From positions 9,075,528-9,139,527 of the forward strand of contig CM041200.1 in the NCBI GenBank assembly GCA_023078555.1: DNA of 64,000 nucleotides, read 5' to 3'. A program made the position numbers and the translations under genes. The notes beneath the pieces are model-generated. The model made no database searches. It saw only the letters and a list, made by a program, of their open reading frames with translations, and was not told where the DNA came from. The stretch comes from Ulva prolifera (Eukaryota > Chlorophyta > Ulvophyceae > Ulvales > Ulvaceae). Below, in pieces: positions 13,637 through 23,841 of the stretch (positions are counted from its first letter, which is position 1; every line of letters begins with the position of its first letter).

Positions 13637-15109
13637 TCATATCGTATTCGGGACGCAAGTGACAATGAAGCCAACATGGCACGGATGCTCTGCTCCATGT
13701 CTTAGAATCATAAGGTATTGGAGGGTCTGGGAGCGTACGCCCTCAGCAGTGGAGCCGTCTGCGGATCCAGAGGCATCACCGGCGGCAAAGTCACCACGCT
13801 CGCAGCCCTCGATCACCTCAAAGTCGGCGCCCGTGGCGGCCGTGATCGTCGTGGCCACCTCGGTGGTGAAGCAGTCGCCCTCCAGCAGAGCCTGGGCGAT
13901 TGCCTGTAGCCACACACTGGATTAGCAACGAGCGTTGCCCAAGCCTCTGTCACGTGGATTCATGACGTCACATCTTCCATTCGAGCATGTCTGTCGGCGC
14001 CAGAACACGGCAAGTACTGTATATGGGTAGCGTGCAAGCGCTCTGCTTCCACATGTTTGGAGTGAACCCATGCCTGGTCTTGGACACTGCAGGTGCCAGC
14101 AAGACAGGTGTGTGTGCGCAGCAGTGTTGGGTCGCTTGACAGCATTTTCAGGGCTGACACCCAAAAAATAGACCTGGATATTTGGAATTGTTCTATGTGA
14201 CCGGGCCCGATGACCCAACACTGGTGCGCAGGTGCGCACCGTGGTGAAGACGGTGGCGTAGGCGCGCGCGGAGCACCACGCAAAGGCCACCGCGAAAGAC
14301 TCCGCGTCACCCTCAGAGCACGCGGTCACCTCCGCGCGGGCAAACGCGTCAGCCACAAGCTCCACGAACGACGACGCGGTACCCACGGACAGCGCGGCGG
14401 CGTCGGCGAGGCAGTCGCACTCCTCCGCGCTCGCCGCGACGGCCGTCGCGTGAGCCTCGGCGGTCGCCTCTGCCCACGCCTCCGCCGCCGCGACCGCGCT
14501 CGCACAACCAAACGCGAGGCCGGTCGTCACACACTGCGCCTGCGTCTGCGCGAGCGCCTCCGCGACCGCAAAGCCCGAGTCCTCCGCGGCCGCCACGGCG
14601 ACGGCGATCGCGCCGTCGAAGTCGGCACGGCAGAACTCGGTGAAGACCTCCGCCACGGCGGTCGCGTGGGCGCTTTCCATCGCCGAGAATGTGGCTGCGG
14701 TGGCCTGGGAGGTGCAGGTGACGGATGAGAGGGTGGACCCGGAGGAGCCGCCGCTAGAGCCACCCTCATCCCCCTCGTTGCCCTCATTACCCTCGTCCCC
14801 TTCATTGCCCTCGTCGCCCTCATCTCCGTCCTTGTCAGGGGTTCCCCCCTCATCTCCCTCATTGCCCTCATCACCCTCGTTGCCTTCATCGCCCTCATCT
14901 CCCTCATCGCCGCCGTCGAGGCTGGGGCGTGTGAAGCGGTCAAGCCCCTCGTTGCCCTCATCGCCCTCGTCGCCCTCGTTGCCGTCAGTGCCGTCCTTGG
15001 CTAGGAGGGTGCGGGAGGTGGTGGTGCCGGTTGAGACGGCGGCGGAGGCCTGCGCCGGGGCGATGGCGGCGGTGGCCGCCATGAGGCCAACTGCTGCTGC
15101 GGCGTACAT
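13637..15109 (-). CDS. Secreted acidic GDEGNE-repeat protein
   Basis: Two exons, 15109-14240 and 13903-13637 (minus), join in phase 0 and give 378 aa. The donor is GTGCGC and the acceptor is GCTACAG. The N-terminus MYAAAAVGLMAATAAIAPAQASA is a convincing signal peptide. Residues about 40-125 are runs of GDEGDEGNE, strongly acidic and glycine-rich. The rest is an Ala-rich helical domain with spaced cysteines (SVTCTSQA, FTEFCRADF, AQCVTTGLAFGCAS, ECDCLADA), ending QALLEGDCFTTEV and GCERGDFAAGDASG. I do not recognise the family. An extracellular, wall or calcium-binding role would be guesswork. The intron carries a 102-bp MITE close to its donor. Confidence 0.75.
14122..14223 (-). mobile_element. 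102-bp hAT-like MITE in an intron
   Basis: Termini are CAGTGTTGGGTC and GACCCAACACTG. It is flanked by a perfect 8-bp duplication GTGCGCAG (14114-14121 and 14224-14231). An 8-bp duplication with CAGTG termini is characteristic of hAT elements. There is no coding capacity. It sits in the intron of the acidic-repeat gene, a few bases from the donor. Confidence 0.88.
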
Positions 15110-15264
15110 CCTGCATCCAGCGAGGTCTGAGGGTTGGCGAGAGACATGTGGCTGCCTTGATTGTAGGCAAACCGATGTATGCTGTGTGCGGTTCTATTAT
15201 GCTCCTGCTGTGTTTGTTTGGGGCTGCTCACCTGTCTGTATTCCTGGTCATGTACAATGGGGCC

Positions 15265-15296
15265 GCGGCATTACAGCAGCCCTGCTGTAATGCCGC
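15265..15296. repeat. Perfect 15-bp hairpin
   Basis: GCGGCATTACAGCAG, then CC, then the exact reverse complement. It lies upstream of the acidic-repeat gene. Confidence 0.93.
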
Positions 15297-16112
15297 AGCG
15301 GATTTGGTGGTGACAAAGCTAGCAGGAATGGGTGTGGCGTCAGATCGGCTGCAAGATGCAAGATACACTGTCATGGCACCCGTATGCATGCATTGCCAAG
15401 AACATTGTATATCACTGCAAGGGAACCAAACGCCTCACCCAGTACACTGCGGTATTCATAGTCAAAGCTTGCTCTGCAGCAGATTCATCGTTCACTGGGA
15501 GTGCTGTCGCAACACCAATGCAGGCACCAGTGCAGTGTTTGCGTATGCTGCAGCTACGAGCAGTCATTCGCAATGTGCACGTCACGAGGCACGCGCTGCT
15601 GTGGACGCCCGAGCAGCGTCGTGGATCGCGAAAGACGCACATGTCGGTACCGACCCGGGTACTCCAAAAGGATGGAAAGCTTGAAGCCGTAAGACGTTGA
15701 CAGTCTCGAATCGAAGGCACAGATGTCACCGGCAAACGCGAAGCAGGCTTAATTGAGACGCTGGACTAGCGGTGAGTTCGAAGTGCTGAACGAAGCTTTC
15801 TAGGTCTGCAGCTTCAGTTCGAATCAGTGCTATATATACCCGGAATATTGTCAGGGCCACCGAATCCAGCGGAAGCCGGAGCGTATGCAACGCAGTAACA
15901 CGATCGTGGCTCTCGTTGTGCCCTTTGGCGAAAGGCGAGGCGCACAGTTCGTACATGATCTTACAACTACCGAAGCCTCGCAGCGTTCCGACGCCTGTAG
16001 CATGCTCGCGCAGGCGCCACGTCGCCTAATGCTCTCTTCAGTGCACGTACCAGTACTGTACCTGTGCTTAGTCGTGCCGATACATGGCAGCACTAGTCAG
16101 CCAAGCTTGGTG

Positions 16113-16154
16113 TTACAAGGACAAAGGCAGCAAGGCGGGCAGCACCGCGAAAGT
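16113..16154 (-). mobile_element. 42-bp 5'-truncated repeat insertion with 9-bp target duplication
   Basis: The insert starts TTACAAGGACAAAGGCAGC and runs to CACCGCGAAAGT. It is flanked on both sides by AGCTTGGTG (16104-16112 and 16155-16163). Read on the minus strand it is only the conserved 3' end (...CCTTTGTCCTTGTAA) of the dispersed repeat. That is what a severely 5'-truncated retroposed copy would look like. Confidence 0.75.
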
Positions 16155-17235
16155 AGCTTGGTGCTACTGGTCACATAGCATCCACAATGTGAAGTTGCTG
16201 CATCACGTGCCAGTGCACTGACACCAGCACGGGCATGAAACTTCGAATATCAAAATGTGGGACCTGATTGGATTGCATTGGGGAACTTGTCCGCAGTGCA
16301 CAGGGCCTGCATCCAGCCTTCAAGGCCAGGGAACGGAAGGAGTAGGTCAATGCTGCAGTTATGTGGGGCTTGTGCCAGCAGCGTGAACTTGCACATGGCT
16401 GTGCATCACTGATGAACTCTACTCTAGTTCATTCTGCTCTAATTCCACTGGGTACTTCCATGTGGTAGTCATGATCACTCTGGCACTGCCATACCTACCC
16501 AGTCGCTGCCATAGCTACTAGTGATCTCCATGCTGCTGAGTCACGATCTAGCACTGGCATCTCAGGGATCTAAAACAACTTTGGTCACAACAGACCTTTC
16601 TTTCTGGGCTGGCTGGATGTGCTGGCTGTGCGGCTTCTCGTGATATCATGATTGTTTGCTCGGGGTGGTACATTGCATTGCACTTGGCCTCAATGCGACA
16701 TGGACCAATTCATCGTTCTGTGACACCACGAAGCAAGTTCTTGACCTACTTATGAAACAACCCATCCATTGATGAACAGCCGGATCCAGGAAACTCGCCA
16801 TCGTGACGGCAACGTGAGCAGACAGGTGCAGAGTTGGCATGGCTGCCTGCATGCCTCTGCAGCAGGTGCCACTGGACAGTTTTGTTCTTACATAGACCGC
16901 AGTTTTTTGTTTGTTTGTTTTAAACAGCCGTGTTCCGAGCATGCTACATACTCTGCCGACAGTGCAGACTCTGTACACGCCGCAGGACTGGTTAAAGGGC
17001 AGCACAGAGTGAAATGTGGGAGGAGGCCGCCCGCCTCATGTGCCGGCCTGTGGGTGACATGTACAGCAGGACAGAGGGTCCCAAGAGGGAATTAAGGTGG
17101 CCGGGGACCGGGGTCAGCAGTAGCAGGGGGCCGTGAATGCAATTGGTACGTGCATGGAGGCCTGGGGACAGCCCTGTCCACACGAAGCTCTCGAAGCCTA
17201 TCGAAGCTCCACAGGCCTTAAGGGTCGATCATCTG

Positions 17236-17315
17236 CATTTCCAGGGCTGCCACCCCGAAATTAGAGGCGAATAATCGGAAGTGTTCTATGTGATCGGGCC
17301 CAATGCACCAACACT
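17236..17315 (-). mobile_element. Diverged partial copy of the 102-bp MITE
   Basis: It contains TTTCCAGGGCTGCCACCCCG and GTTCTATGTGATCGGGCCCA, matching the interior of the full copies in reverse orientation. One end is lost. Confidence 0.6.
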
Positions 17316-17353
17316 GCTGCACACGTAGAGCTCTTGAGGGCTGAAGACTCAAA

Positions 17354-17422
17354 GCCTATACAGTCAAGACGTGGGCGCTATACAGTCAAGACGTGGGCGC
17401 TATACAGTCAAGACGTGGGCGC
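17354..17422. repeat. 22-bp tandem repeat, three copies
   Basis: The unit GCTATACAGTCAAGACGTGG plus GC repeats three times with little variation. Confidence 0.9.
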
Positions 17423-17755
17423 TGCGCAGGCCCAGACTCCCGTCAGTGCACCTCATGTGACGGCAGCATGCGCACAGCGACGCCCCAGCCACACCGCAGA
17501 AGGGGATAATCAAATGCATGGCGGGCGTTATGGAGCCCACGGAAATCGGGCTCGTGCGCTGCCCAAGCAACTGGGCCCGGCGGCGGCAGAGGGGCCGGTG
17601 CCAGTGTTGATGTCACAGGTTTCACCACTTTGAACAAAAGGCATGCGGAGGAGTCGGCGTGTCTACAGGCGGGGCGGCGCAGAGGTGACCGCTTCCATGG
17701 CCTTCGCTTCAGGTTCCGCATGTATACTGTGTGTGGCCAGCAGCTGTGTGTGGAG

Positions 17756-17857
17756 CAGTGTTGGGTCATCGGGCCCAATCACATAGAACAATTCCGAAAT
17801 TGCAGGTCTAACTTCGGGGTGGCAGCCCCGGAAATGCTGCAAAGCGACCCAACACTG
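17756..17857 (+). mobile_element. Full-length 102-bp hAT-like MITE
   Basis: Starts CAGTGTTGGGTCATCGGGCC and ends GACCCAACACTG. The flanking 8-mers are GTGTGGAG and GTGTGGCG, a target duplication with one mismatch. Length is identical to the copies at 14122 and 36382. Confidence 0.88.
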
Positions 17858-18645
17858 GTGTGGCGACAAAGGTGTGCAGGGGCATGAAAGCGTCTGCGCA
17901 CTAGGCAGCTTTTTCGGGCCACATCAAACTGACTTATGAAACACAAAGGGCGGCACCGATTTTGCCGGGTCCTAGGATTGATAGAGTGCGGAACGCTGGA
18001 GGATCTGTTTGCCAGTTTGACTACTGGCCACCAGATCCTCATGTATCCCTGGACACTGGAGCAAGGGAGCCGGTGCAGCGCTCCTTGTAGCCACGGTGAG
18101 AACAGCTGTACAGGTCCCCATGAGGATGTCCGCAGAACCCAAGGAGGTCAGGGATTGGACTGATGCATGTTCATGGGGTGCCCGAGCTCTAGCGGATGTG
18201 CTATGTACTGGTGGACGCCTGAGCTTGTGATTAATGAATCGCGAGCGTGCGTGGATGACAGCTATCTCACAGGTAGGTGAATGACCTCCGCCGCTCGCGG
18301 AGGCTGATCATATTTGATGTTTCTATATGAGCTGTGGAGCCTGCGTATAGCTTGTGAGTTACTTTGAAGTAAGCTGCCATATGGCAATGCCAGTACAAAC
18401 ATTGGCCATCCAGCAACCGAGACTTCCACCAACATAGGCACCATGCTGCTGCAAACTCCTGTCACATGCACGTTTCATTGGTTCGTGAAGTGTATGCGAC
18501 ATGCAGCATGTGCTAGGCACGCCAGCGAGGCGGAAGTGTCACTGGACATACTGGATGCGACCGGCGGTCCAACGGACAACAACACACGCCACGTTCACGC
18601 CAACGTTCGATCAGACGCCTTAGCAACTCATAGCGATCGCACCTG

Positions 18646-19185
18646 GTGCGAACGCACAGGCCCTTGTCGACGTGGTCATCTTGCCAATTACCAGCAGGTG
18701 GTGCTGCTGAGCACCACCTGCTAAATGCCCTCTTCAAGGCATCATGGCGCGCAGCACAGCATAATCTGCATTCCAAAGAAAGACTTTTGTCGGGACCCTT
18801 CGGCCAATTTGGACGCGGAAACAGTCCCGTCTATGTGAACGTTTGCCCGCGAGGGCTGGAGCTGAAGCTGAAAGCTGGGGTGAAGCAGCTGGTTGCAAAT
18901 AATAGCGCACCGTTATCAGAGCATCATGTTGGCCTCGACGTGACTCTGTGCTCACCTGGAGCTGTTCCGGCGAGGATGCACGTGGAGTTGACGCGACATC
19001 GCAGCCCGCTCTTCATTACCGTCGAGCTCGAAGGGCACATCTTTGGGCAGATCCACAATGCAAGCAAGCTCCCATACATATCTAGATCGCAGAGTCTCTT
19101 CGCAAGGTACGGCGAAACGGGGACGGAGGTGAACATGGTCAATTGCGTCGGGAGGCAGAAGCAGAGACATCGACTCGAAACTTGA
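18646..19185 (+). CDS. Weak hypothetical ORF
   Basis: A 179-codon open frame whose middle (about residues 40-160) has balanced composition (VYVNVCPRGLELKLKAG, RMHVELTRHRSPLFITVELE). I recognise no domain. The start is unsupported, because the first 25 codons run through a perfect hairpin. The opposite strand is also open in places. It may be an exon of an unidentified gene or chance. Confidence 0.2.
   Translation: MRTHRPLSTWSSCQLPAGGAAEHHLLNALFKASWRAAQHNLHSKERLLSGPFGQFGRGNSPVYVNVCPRGLELKLKAGVKQLVANNSAPLSEHHVGLDVTLCSPGAVPARMHVELTRHRSPLFITVELEGHIFGQIHNASKLPYISRSQSLFARYGETGTEVNMVNCVGRQKQRHRLET
18694..18721. repeat. Perfect 12-bp hairpin with GCTG loop
   Basis: GCAGGTGGTGCT, GCTG, AGCACCACCTGC. 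Confidence 0.9.
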
Positions 19186-19429
19186 TATCGCGACAAAACG
19201 CCAGAATCAGTTCATCCACGAATGCGTGTTTTTTACCGGTTTGAAGCGGAGAGTACGTGACCCCGCCTGTCAGGAGTCGTGGGCATCCCGCGGATCAAAC
19301 AGCGGGCCGGCCTCGATAACTAGAGCCAAGCCCAAACGAGCCAGGCAGGCTGGGCCCTTCGCCTGAGTCCTCGGGCACGTACATGCCTGCAATAAAGCTT
19401 CTTATCCATTCATTGCATGTCGTGCAGAG

Positions 19430-19567
19430 ATGCTGGTCGACTAGATGCGCGTGCCCTCGGCTTGAGCGTGCTCGTCAGCGACAGACTGCCCACGGCCTCA
19501 GCTGCACAGAAGACTGCCCTACCGTGCCGCTGATTACATTGAACACGAGTGACTACCTCTGTTGATC
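19430..19567 (+). promoter_or_regulatory. Conserved proximal upstream block of gene D
   Basis: The block shares blocks of sequence with the same position upstream of E (23700-23841) and F (28075-28224): GGCTTGAGCGTGCTC, then CTGCACAGAAGAC, then a C-rich stretch about 60 bases before the ATG. Conservation across three duplicated genes fits a core promoter or 5' UTR, but recent duplication alone could explain it. Confidence 0.5.
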
Positions 19568-22500
19568 ATGGCCTGCGTGGAGAGCCCTTGCTTTCTGCTC
19601 GAGCACGGCACAGTGAGGTCTAGCGTCTACGTCTGCATCCCAGTTGACGCCACGTTGGCCGAACGGTCCCCAGTTTTGCAAAACTTCCTCCAGTCAAGCG
19701 GGGTGAAGGAGCTGCCCGAGGGAGTCACGGTAGACAGCTTCCAGACGTGGTGTACAGTACGCTGCGGGAACCCCTTAGACACCAGCAAGCACGAGCCCGA
19801 GGAGCTCGTCGCTGCTTTACAGGTGCGCATGGCGTTAGCTCAAAGTCTACCAACTGAGCAGGGATACGACCTTGTCATGTTTTTCCGGGCCGTCGCGGCA
19901 GTGTGTCCACAGCAGCAAGCTTGTGGTTACAGGTGTGTGAGAAGATGGGTGACAGCGGGCAGGCCTCTCGAGGGCGCCTGGCACGAGCCCTGGGCTGTGC
20001 GGTGCAGCGTACACGATGGACGGAGAACAAATATTCTGATCAGATGCAACAGGATATCTACTCACTACCGAAGCATCTGAGACAAGTCGTTCTTCAGACA
20101 ATGCTGCGAACCGAATACCACGCTCTTGCGAGGTTTCCGCTGTGGCTGCAGCATGTGCGTCTCTATCGCTAGGCTGCTTGCACCCTTCACGCTGCACACC
20201 AGACTATTCACACGCACGCAGTACCACAAACTGGCAGCTGCGCTGCTGTTTTGTTCGGCACCAAGCATCCATGCATATGCTGCCTGTGCACATGAGCCGT
20301 GGCGCAAACAGGGGATCCGCTCATGCATGCAGTCGCATCCCGGTACTTCCCACCACACCGCCAGAATTCTGCACTCCAGACATGCGCAGGGTGTGTGGCC
20401 TATCCATGGATAAATCTGGGAGATGCGGCTGTGGTGATCGCAATGATGTGACTGCGGCCAGTGTGCCCCACACCACTACCTTGGTGGTGTGGCCCACCTG
20501 GAAGGCATGTGCAACGCCAGCGGTGCCACCACCTTCTCCGCACCTGCCCTTGTGCAACGGCAGCGCACAGCGTTCGCACCACACAGCACCACCAGAACCT
20601 TCTAGAAGCCTTCAGATGCTTTACCGATGACGCCCCTGATGACTTTGCCGAGCCCGGGCAGCACCTGCACCGAGCGCGTGCAACACGTCCACGCTGCCGT
20701 GTCTGCCACCTCGGCATGTTCCGCTTAGCCACATGCGCATGATTGCGTATGCACTTACGCATGCAAACCCTACGCAATCCTCGCGTGACGATGCGGTGGT
20801 ATGTATTCACGATTGCATGGCTCTGTCCATTGGGACATTGCCAACTCCGAGATCCGGGCCCGCCACCGAGCGAGGCATCCAATCTGCAGCCTACCGCAGG
20901 CTCATCTAGCGGCCACCACCAGACTTCCACCGCTCGAGTCCATGCACGTGCTCATGCACATGTGCCACCCGTACAGGAGTTCCTCGACGCACTCGCCACC
21001 TCTCAGCTGCCGCGCCCGTCCCTTCACATCACCCCTTGCCGCCCCCCGGAGGACAGCGACGATGATGGCGACGACTCCGGCGCCGAGCGGGCCCGCGCGG
21101 TCCGGCACGACGCGGCGCAGAGGCGGCTTTGCGCCGCCGACCCGGACACCATCGCCCCAGAGACCCTCTCCCTCCTCTCCCGCACCACCCCCTCTAACCC
21201 CGGCCTGCAACTTCTGCGAGTGCAGATCCCCGTCACGATTGCCTCCAATGCCGCCCTCCTCTCCCAGGCCCTCCTCCACCACTCCACCCTCTCATCCCTC
21301 AGCGTCCCCACCCTCGCGTGGCATGCCGCTGTCGCGATGCCCCCTGCAGCCACCATCTATCACACCCTCCCGCGTCTCACCGGCCTCACCTACCTGGCGG
21401 TCTCCCCGCACGCTTTCCCGGATGGGGACCGCGCCGGCGCCGCGGCCACAGTGCGCGCCCTCGCGGCCGCCGTCTCGGCCCTCCCCGCCCTCGCTGCCGT
21501 CGCGCTCACGCGGGCCACACCGGAGCCACCCCGCAACCACCGGCCAGCGTACTGCGTCACGAATTCCAGCGGCTCCGCGTGCAAACGTCGCCGGCTCTGC
21601 GGAAAAGTCGGCTCCCCCGATGCTGTTGCCCCCTCCCTTGACTCGGTCGTAGCGGCGCTCTCCACCGCCCCCTCCCTGACTGCGCTCATATTCTCCTGGC
21701 AGCCCCGCCCAGTCCCAAAAGACACCCCTGCTATCCGCCTGCAAGGCCCCTTCACCACCCTCAGGACCCTCGATATTCACGTGAGCAATGCACCGCCGCC
21801 CAGAGATCCGATGCCGCATTCGTCAGCAGGGCTGGCGCCCCTGCAGCTCCCCCCCCTGCCGGCACTGCAGGCCCTGCACGTCTGCTGCAGACACAGCCTC
21901 ACAATGGAGGAGCCTCTGAATCGCCTCGCCGCTGCGGCGGCGGTGCAACCGGCGCTGCAGCAATTCACGGTCCGCCTCGACTCTCTCGATGCAGCGTACG
22001 AGTCGTTCCGCGCGCGATGCCACGCCCCTCAGAAGACACGCCCGGTCCACAACCCGCCCCTGAGCGTAATTCTTCCATGCTGCGCAGTAGCGGCGCCGGC
22101 AGCGTGTCCAGTCCTCCTCCGCTGCGTCTCTCAGCTCACGGCCCTGCACAGCCTGCACCTGCGGCTTGAGAGCACCATTTCAAACCATCTCCCAGCAGAG
22201 ACACCCCAGACCCTCTCGATGCTCCGCCTGCTGACCTGCCTCCAGTCCATGCGGGGCTTAGACATAAGCTGCGCCGGATATGGCTCCTTTGGGGTGGTTC
22301 CCGAGGCGTTTGTGGGTGCGTGGCTCGCGTCGCTGGGCGCACTCACTCAGCTCACCGGGCTGGCCCTCGATGTATACAACGGAGCCGTGCCGGCCACGCG
22401 GCTTGCACAGCAACTCAAAACCCTGACCACGCTGCAGCGTCTGCGCGTGCAAGGGCTCCGGTATGAAACGGCGGAGGAGGTCGGGGCGTGTCTCGCGCGG

Positions 22501-22851
22501 CTGACGCGCCTCACGCTGCTCGAGCTGACGACTCGGCCGGTCGGGGCTGATGTTGTCAGCGCTTTTGTGAAGGGCGCAGCATGCATGCCGCAGCTGCAAG
22601 AGGGGAGGCTGAGCTTGTGCACGGCCGTCCGGAGCGCCAACATGGCAATACCTTGCCGTCAGTTTGCGGAAGAGGGGTGGGCGGAGGCTCTGCGAGAGCT
22701 GCCGGGCCGGGGGCGGTACACATTTGGTGTATATGGAAGAAACAAGGACGCTCATGAGGTGGAGGCGGTGCGGCTGGAGCTGCAGGGGCGCGGCGCCTGC
22801 GTGACGGAGGGCTGCCGAGAGATCAACTTTGAAGGGATGGGTGATAGTTGA
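19568..22851 (+). CDS. Gene D: Skp1/BTB-like domain plus LRR protein
   Basis: Exons 19568-19822, 19933-20154 and 20977-22851 join in phase 0 (2352 nt, 783 aa) with GTGCG[C/T] donors and TACAG acceptors. Exon 1 is MACVESPCFLLEHG, SSVYVCIPVDATLAERSPVL, VKELPEGVTVDSFQTWCT, ending ELVAALQ. Exon 2 is VCEKMGDSGQASRG through YSLPKHLRQVVLQ to FPLWLQH. These fit a Skp1/BTB-POZ-like fold of about 155 residues. Exon 3 opens FLDALATSQ, has an acidic run PPEDSDDDGDDSGAE, KRRRLCGKVG, and many LxxLxxLxL repeats, and ends ELPGRGRYTFGVYG...REINFEGMGDS. It is first of the D-E-F tandem set and the best intact reference copy. An E3 ligase substrate-receptor role is inferred. Confidence 0.78.
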
Positions 22852-23699
22852 CATGAGCTGTGGGAGATCTAGAGTCACGCAGATGGTGGGAATTTGCGGT
22901 GACCACAGGTGCATCCGATATAGTATATGCTATGTTGGTGGTGTGTTGGCCACACACGAAGTCGATCACGTGTGCCGGCTGAACATGCTGTGTCGGCCTG
23001 CTGTGTGACATGATGTTGTTTCCCAGCCGCTCAGCATGATTCATGGGTTTGAGAGTCGTCATGGAAGGTTGTGTGGTAGTGTGTAAGCAGGACATAGGCA
23101 GCGAGGCGTGCAGCGACGAGAACGGCGCAAGAACAGGTATGACACACAGCAGCATGCACACTCAATGCATGGCTTCAACGAAAGCAAATTGCTTTCCGCA
23201 CAGAACCGGCAGTGTCCTTGTAACACAGAACCGGCAGTGTCCTTGTAACACAGAACCGGCAGTGTCCAGCACCAGCTCGTGTCCAGCACCACCTGCAAGG
23301 GCGCTTGCCTGCCCGCACACGCTGGAAGTGTACCCCGTTGTCTCAATGTTTCCTGGCTTCTCGAAGTGGCATGAGAAACTGCCATCTCAACTCTTCTCGA
23401 ATTGGCATGAGATAGTGCCATCTCATGAGATCTCGTCCGGCACACAGTAAGAGCTTGAGGGCTGCCACGTAGAAGCAGAGGCTTCCTGTCAGTGTGTATC
23501 CGAGTAGAGATGTTGCCTCGGATCAAAGAGCAGCCTGAGGGACCCCTCAATATGTCAGGCGCACACGACTCGTGTGACACGAGCCTGCAGGTGGGTTGCG
23601 CACAGGCCATGGTCTGTCGCCTGCTCCCTCGGGCATGTGAATGCCTGCCATATGCTACCATTCCTGATGCTACCACTCCAATCGCAGAGTGTCGTGCAT
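22852..23699. other. 3' flank of D and distal upstream of E
   Basis: Positions 22855-22915 match the 3' flank of E at 27344-27405 (GTGGGAGATCTAGAGTCAC), so the duplication unit includes downstream DNA. Positions about 23205-23265 contain a 25-bp repeat with CTTGTAACACAGAACCGGCA, absent from the equivalent place after E (about 27655). There is no gene. Confidence 0.6.
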
Positions 23700-23841
23700 A
23701 GATTCTGGTAGATCAAATACGTGTGCCTGCGGCTTGAGCGTGCTCCTCAGCAACGCAGTACCCACGACCGCTGCAGCACAGAAGACATCCCCACCGCATG
23801 GATAATCGATGTCAGAGTTTATATTCTTGCATCTGTTGAAA
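23700..23841 (+). promoter_or_regulatory. Conserved proximal upstream block of gene E
   Basis: Very similar to the block before F (GATTCTGGTAGATCA, TGCCTGCGGCTTGAGCGTG, CAGCACAGAAGAC) and somewhat less to that before D. It probably covers promoter and 5' UTR. Confidence 0.5.

Larger units (their letters stand above)
15110..19429. other. Mostly gene-free stretch upstream of gene D
   Basis: It holds the promoter side of the acidic-repeat gene, hairpins at 15265 and 18694, a 42-bp insertion at 16113, MITE copies at 17236 and 17756, a 22-bp tandem repeat at 17354, and one weak ORF at 18646-19185. I see nothing supported in 16170-17230 or 17870-18640. Confidence 0.5.

Noticed and set aside
20801..21819. 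Large frames antisense or out of frame within LRR exons, also at 5415-6171, 25786-26355, 30181-31067 and 39068-40066
   Set aside because: High GC keeps several frames open. Only the frame with paralogue similarity and splice phase is supported.
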